Positions 60,005-64,000 of a DNA stretch of 64,000 nt are shown piece after piece. Origin of the DNA: Lachnospiraceae bacterium UBA7196. Its GTDB lineage: Bacteria; Bacillota; Clostridia; Lachnospirales; Lachnospiraceae. The stretch lies in assembly GCA_002490835.1 (NCBI GenBank), contig DKUU01000018.1, forward strand, positions 1-64,000, given 5' to 3'. Position 1 is the first letter of the stretch. Every line of letters starts with the position of its first letter. The notes below the pieces were generated by a model, which saw only the letters and a program-made list of their open reading frames with translations, did no database searches and was not told the DNA's origin. A program made the translations under genes and the position numbers.

Positions 60005-60033
60005 TGAACTGCAAACAAGGATATAGTATACTT
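60005..60033 (+). promoter_or_regulatory. argC promoter
   Basis: TTGAAC (60005-60010), 17 bases, TATACT (60028-60033). No arginine-repressor box is evident by eye. Confidence 0.7.
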
Positions 60034-60065
60034 TACAGAAGTACGCAGAAAGGAAATAAATAATT

Positions 60066-61013
60066 ATGAAAACAAAAGTATTTATAGATGGAAGTGAGGG
60101 AACGACAGGACTGCGGATCAACGAGCGCTTTCTAAGCCGCGACGATATAGAGCTTCTGCATATTGATCCGGCGCTTAGAAAAGATCCGGCGGAGCGAAAG
60201 AAACTGATCCATGCGTCGGACATCACGTTTTTATGCCTGCCGGATGAGGCGGCGAGGGAATCCGCCGCGCTGGCCGAAGGGGAGGATGTGGTACTGATCG
60301 ACGCATCGACCGCGCATCGGACGGAAGAAGGATGGGCATACGGCTTTCCGGAGCTGTCGGATGCGCATAGAGAAGCCATTTGCAAGGGCAAGCGGATCGC
60401 GGTTCCGGGCTGCTACGCCTCAGGCTTTATTTCGCTGGTCTATCCGCTGATCGTCGGCGGGATCCTGCCAAAGGATTACCCGGTCAGCAGCTTTGCAATC
60501 TCGGGATACAGCGGGGCCGGCAAGCGAACCATTGCGGCCTATGAGAGTGCGGACAGGCCGGAAGAATTGTCGTCGGGAAGGGAATACGCGCTGACACAGC
60601 AGCACAAGCACTTAAAAGAGATGAAGAAGATCACAGAGCTTGCGCGCACACCCCTGTTTTCGCCGATCATAGACGATTATTACAGCGGCATGGTGGTTTC
60701 CGTACCCCTGTATGCCGATCTGCTGACGGGAACGCAGACACCGGAAGCGCTTCTGCAGTATTATGCAGAGTATTACAAGAATCAGCGGTTCATCCGGGTG
60801 AGCGCCGCGGACGATGAAGTTGCGGCCGGCGGGTTTCTGGCCGGAAACGGCCTGTCCGGCTGGGATGGCTTAAAGATTTATGTGACGGGGAATACAGAGC
60901 GCATCGTCCTATCCTCGCAGTTTGATAATCTGGGAAAAGGCGCGTCGGGCGCGGCGATCCAGTGCATGAATCTTATTCTGGGCTGCGACGAGGCAAAGGG
61001 ACTTGACCTGTAG
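60066..61013 (+). CDS. argC: N-acetyl-gamma-glutamyl-phosphate reductase (type 2)
   Basis: ArgC reduces N-acetylglutamyl phosphate in arginine synthesis. FIDGSEGTTGLRI binds NADP, C116 in VPGCYASG is the catalytic thiol, and SGYSGAGKRTI follows. At 315 residues it is the shorter, type 2 form. The ATG has AAAGGAAA upstream. No other arginine gene is in the window; it has its own promoter among glycan genes. Confidence 0.95.
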   Translation: MKTKVFIDGSEGTTGLRINERFLSRDDIELLHIDPALRKDPAERKKLIHASDITFLCLPDEAARESAALAEGEDVVLIDASTAHRTEEGWAYGFPELSDAHREAICKGKRIAVPGCYASGFISLVYPLIVGGILPKDYPVSSFAISGYSGAGKRTIAAYESADRPEELSSGREYALTQQHKHLKEMKKITELARTPLFSPIIDDYYSGMVVSVPLYADLLTGTQTPEALLQYYAEYYKNQRFIRVSAADDEVAAGGFLAGNGLSGWDGLKIYVTGNTERIVLSSQFDNLGKGASGAAIQCMNLILGCDEAKGLDL

Positions 61014-61017
61014 TTTG

Positions 61018-61046
61018 TTGTAAAAAATACCTGCTTGTGGTAAACT
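61018..61046 (+). promoter_or_regulatory. Promoter of the ligase/polymerase gene
   Basis: TTGTAA (61018-61023), 17 bases, TAAACT (61041-61046) preceded by TGG. Confidence 0.55.
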
Positions 61047-61104
61047 AGACGGTAATGGTGAAATAAGTTTAGAGGCTGAAAGCGCTTCGGCAAAGAGGAG
61101 TCCC

Positions 61105-63618
61105 ATGAATCGAATCATCAATAAAAGACAAGCTATCCTCGGGATTGTCTGGATTCTGGCAACGTGCATCCTGTTTACGCTGTGGCCGCTTCGTCTGATC
61201 CACGAAGAGGTACGCACCGAAAGCGGCAGGAAAGAAAGCGTATTGTCCGGGGTGGTAGACAGCAGTCAGGTGGTACAGCAGCGCTTCATTGCCCAGTATG
61301 ACAGACTAAAAGAAATAGAAATCTATCTGGCAGAGTGGACGAGAGGGGATAAATTTAACTTTGTGCTGCGGGACGGCTCGATGCAGAACCTCATGCAGCA
61401 GATCATTGATACCGGGGACATGGAAGTTCCCGGCTATTGCAGGATTCAGGTAAATATTGACACCGAGGTGGGCAGGGACTATTATATCCTGCTTCAGGGC
61501 GTGGAATCAGAATTTCGGGTGGCTTACGTCAGTAATGCGGGCGAGGGATATAATGTCTATATCGGCGCGGTCTACTATGACGGCGTGGAAGATGTGGAAC
61601 ACTGTATGGTCGCGGACTATGTCTATGAGGTGCCTCTGCGCAAATTAAAGACTCTGCTTGCGGCGGCGGCCGTCCTTGCGGCAGCGGTCCTGATTACCCT
61701 GCTTACAGGGCGCTATTATAAAAAAAAGCCGGAAAAGAACACGCTGTTTACGGTGGAGCGGACCATGCGCATCGTTCTGGTTCCGCTGATCGCTGCGGCA
61801 GGCATCATAGCAACGATAGCCGTCTGGCCGCTGCATCTGTTTACGACGGATAAATATTGTATTGCCTTTTACGAGGCGGGCGTACTCCTTCTGGTGGCGG
61901 CTGCGCTCTATGCAGTGATACACGACCGGACGGGGATCGCTACGGACCGGACGGTTTTTACGGTGGTGCGGGAAAGATGGCGGGACGATCTGCAGTCTCT
62001 CATGATTGCCGGCGCTATCTGGGGGTGCTGCAATTACATGAACGCCCTCTATGAGATCCATCATACGATCGCTTACAGGCAGACGCTCATCTTTTTTGCG
62101 CTTGCACTGATCGTGACTTACCGGAAAAAGGAGATCTTTTGGCCGGTCAATCTGCTCTATGCCGTGGCGGCAGCAGTCGTGGGGCCGATGTATTATAAAA
62201 ATGCCCTGAAGACATTGGTGGATGAGAGTGTTGCTGCGGGAAAGGAAGGCCCCGGCGAGCAGGAACTCCTTGTTCTGAAGCTGACAGTCTGGGCGGGCAT
62301 CCTTGCCGGCCTTGTGATTCTGAATACCGTGAGGATCTTGTGCAAGCGGGAGATTCACGGTATTGCTCCGGTTTACGGCCTTTTGGTGGGAGCGTTTTTC
62401 GTGCTTCTCATTTTGCGCCGCAATACGAGGGGCTGGCCTATCTATCTGGTTTGTATATTTACAATCTGTTATCTGCGCATGGCGGCAAAGGATACAAAAT
62501 TAACGCTTATGCGAAATATTGTTAATGGGATTTTAGTTCACTTTATGGTGACTGTCGGATTTTGCCTGCTGCACAGACCGTATATGTATTTTCGATATTA
62601 CCGTTATCCCTTCCATTTTCATACGGTGACGATCTCTGCGGTGTATCTGGCGCTGGTATTTTGCGCGGCGCTTGTGAAGCTTTTGGATGCTTATCGGAGA
62701 AGGCCTTCTTTGGCAGGCGTATATAAGGAACTTTTCCTCTTTGGCGTTTCCGCAATGTATCTGCTTTTTACCCTGTCGAGGACGGGGTATCTGGCATCTC
62801 TGGGGATGGCGGCGGTGACGATCCCGGCAGCGTTCCTTGTGGGAAAGGAGCAGCCTTTCCGGCAAAAATGCAGCCGCCTTCTGCGCAGCATCGGAATGAT
62901 GGCGCTTTCTGCTCTCGTGTGTTTTCCCATCGTTTTCACGGCGCAGAGGACGATTCCGGCGGTGGCGGCGGATGTGAGCGCGCACGAGATCGAGGAGTTT
63001 CCCACGGAGCTGGTACATGGCAGGGATATGGATTCCTATTACTATATCACGATCGAGCGCTTTATTCAGACCTTCCAGATGAAGGTGCTGGGTATTCCGG
63101 AGGATCAGTGCTTAAACGCCTTTCTCTTTTTCAGCAAGGCGGACAAGCCATCAGATTACAGGAGTCCCTATTTAGAACTGGGAAGCAGGATCCTTCTGGC
63201 CTCGGCGGAGGATATGGCCGCCAAAGAGGAGGAAGAGGAATCTTACACAAATGGCAGAATGTATATTTTTAAACAATATTATGATAGATTAGATAAGCGC
63301 GGGCATGACGACATGGGCGTTATGGAGCCGGACGGCAATTTTCTGGTCCATGCGCACAATATTTATCTGCAGGTAGCTTATGATCACGGTATCCCGGTGG
63401 GGGCGGCGTTTCTCCTGCTGGGAGCGGGAACGTTCATTCAGGCGATCCTCTATTATCGAAGGCACAGGAAAGACCGGGAATGCGCGCTGTTTCCGCTGGC
63501 GCTTTTGATCCTGTTTGCAATCGCGGGGCTGACAGAGTGGATCTTTCATCCCTGCTGTCCCATCGCCTTTTGCCTGCTTTTGACAATGGGGCCGCTCCTT
63601 GTGGACAGCAGGGCATAA
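61105..63618 (+). CDS. O-antigen ligase/Wzy-like polymerase with N-terminal external domain
   Basis: A large (837 residues) membrane protein. Residues 30-185 form an external beta-rich domain after a first membrane segment. About a dozen membrane segments follow, with the large loop late in the chain and the conserved VHAHNIYLQVAYDHGIPVG segment near residue 750, which marks O-antigen ligase/Wzy proteins. LSRTGYLASLGM is another family element. It is roughly twice the usual length. The role may be polymerisation or ligation of the glycan to an acceptor. The ATG follows AGAGGAG. Confidence 0.85.
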   Translation: MNRIINKRQAILGIVWILATCILFTLWPLRLIHEEVRTESGRKESVLSGVVDSSQVVQQRFIAQYDRLKEIEIYLAEWTRGDKFNFVLRDGSMQNLMQQIIDTGDMEVPGYCRIQVNIDTEVGRDYYILLQGVESEFRVAYVSNAGEGYNVYIGAVYYDGVEDVEHCMVADYVYEVPLRKLKTLLAAAAVLAAAVLITLLTGRYYKKKPEKNTLFTVERTMRIVLVPLIAAAGIIATIAVWPLHLFTTDKYCIAFYEAGVLLLVAAALYAVIHDRTGIATDRTVFTVVRERWRDDLQSLMIAGAIWGCCNYMNALYEIHHTIAYRQTLIFFALALIVTYRKKEIFWPVNLLYAVAAAVVGPMYYKNALKTLVDESVAAGKEGPGEQELLVLKLTVWAGILAGLVILNTVRILCKREIHGIAPVYGLLVGAFFVLLILRRNTRGWPIYLVCIFTICYLRMAAKDTKLTLMRNIVNGILVHFMVTVGFCLLHRPYMYFRYYRYPFHFHTVTISAVYLALVFCAALVKLLDAYRRRPSLAGVYKELFLFGVSAMYLLFTLSRTGYLASLGMAAVTIPAAFLVGKEQPFRQKCSRLLRSIGMMALSALVCFPIVFTAQRTIPAVAADVSAHEIEEFPTELVHGRDMDSYYYITIERFIQTFQMKVLGIPEDQCLNAFLFFSKADKPSDYRSPYLELGSRILLASAEDMAAKEEEEESYTNGRMYIFKQYYDRLDKRGHDDMGVMEPDGNFLVHAHNIYLQVAYDHGIPVGAAFLLLGAGTFIQAILYYRRHRKDRECALFPLALLILFAIAGLTEWIFHPCCPIAFCLLLTMGPLLVDSRA

Positions 63619-63653
63619 TACGACAGACTTTAAGCTGAGAAAACGGAACGATT

Positions 63654-64000
63654 ATGGAAAAAACGAAAAAAATCTTTAATGTAAAATTATTTTACCGAAG
63701 GACCTGTCTGATCCTCTATGATGTAATCAGTGTGGTGCTGGCAAGTTATGTGGCGATCTTGTGGCGCTACGATTTTCATCTGGATTCGATCCCGAAACAT
63801 TTTATGCAGCCCATCGAGCGGATGCTGCCCTTAAATGTTTTGGCGGCGCTGCTCATTTTCTATGTGATGCGTCTCTACAGCAGTCTGTGGGCTTTTGCGG
63901 GAGAGACGGAGCTGCAGAATATCGTGGTGGCCTGCGCGCTTTCCACGCTGGCGGACGGGATCGGCCTGCAGTTTTTCCGCATCGCTTCACAGGCGGTGCC
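63654..64000 (+). CDS. CapD/FlaA1-like nucleotide-sugar dehydratase, N-terminal part (runs off the window)
   Basis: The first 115 residues contain membrane segments, ILYDVISVVLASYVAILWRYD and PLNVLAALLIFYVMRLYSSLW, typical of the N-terminus of polysaccharide-biosynthesis NDP-sugar 4,6-dehydratases (CapD/EpsC/WbpM). The catalytic domain lies beyond 64000. If complete, it would be a second 4,6-dehydratase besides PseB. The ATG at 63654 is preceded by AACGGAACG. Confidence 0.8.
   Translation, partial: MEKTKKIFNVKLFYRRTCLILYDVISVVLASYVAILWRYDFHLDSIPKHFMQPIERMLPLNVLAALLIFYVMRLYSSLWAFAGETELQNIVVACALSTLADGIGLQFFRIASQAV

Noticed and set aside
1..64000. CRISPR arrays, tRNA, rRNA, complete insertion sequences
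   Set aside because: Looked for on both strands by eye and not found; short or diverged examples could be missed without computation.

Overview
This window looks like a chromosomal segment from a spore-forming Clostridia of the Lachnospiraceae type. The evidence is a T-box-controlled threonyl-tRNA synthetase, a free-standing Spo0A-like DNA-binding domain, Firmicute-type strong ribosome sites and promoters, and a surface-glycan locus whose multi-membrane glycosyltransferases resemble families common in that group. No rRNA, tRNA, CRISPR array or complete insertion sequence was seen. Species assignment is not possible from reading alone.

Region 1 (1-4475) is visibly AT-rich compared with the rest and reads like an acquired island. 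It holds a one-polypeptide restriction-modification-like protein (nuclease-like, methylase and specificity domains), a small beta-propeller protein, a Nudix hydrolase, and a HigBA-like toxin-antitoxin pair whose promoter is flanked by two perfect 16-bp palindromes. A hairpin terminator closes it against thrS.

Region 2 (4490-12915) carries thrS on the minus strand with a full tRNA-Thr T-box leader, a BlaI/BlaR1-type sensor pair followed by a membrane-anchored C39-like peptidase, a GNAT acetyltransferase, an AraC regulator broken by a frameshift, a HTH regulator fused to a FliG C-terminal-like domain, and a GrpB-family protein.

Region 3 (12957-64000 and beyond) is a very large polysaccharide/glycoconjugate locus, almost all on the plus strand. 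It supplies sugar nucleotides: RmlD for dTDP-rhamnose, Gmd and Fcl for GDP-fucose, PseB, PseC, a PLP-domain/PseG fusion, PseF and PseI for CMP-pseudaminic acid, and WecE for dTDP-Fuc4N. Glycan assembly parts are a WbaP/PglC-like initiating phosphoglycosyltransferase, about ten GT2/GT4 glycosyltransferases, a putative nonulosonate transferase with EDG and HP motifs, an EpsG-like polymerase, an O-antigen ligase/polymerase, a PglK-like ABC flippase, GtrA and polyprenyl-phosphate glycosyltransferases, an acyltransferase, a Wzz-like protein, and at least six large GT-C-like membrane proteins. A CapD/FlaA1-like protein runs off the right edge.

Several genes in region 3 do not obviously belong to glycan synthesis: a candidate ADP-ribosyltransferase (17055-18143), a stand-alone Spo0A C-terminal domain with an 0A-box over its own promoter, mtnA and argC each with a private promoter, and an AAA/DUF234 ATPase behind a three-fold palindromic repeat. 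Two long palindromic elements (23019-23153 and 33652-33839) share a conserved core and form a small repeat family. The most promising items for novelty are the candidate ADP-ribosyltransferase, the PLP-PseG fusion with the neighbouring ATP-grasp ligase and EDG/HP transferase, and the HTH-FliG_C fusion.
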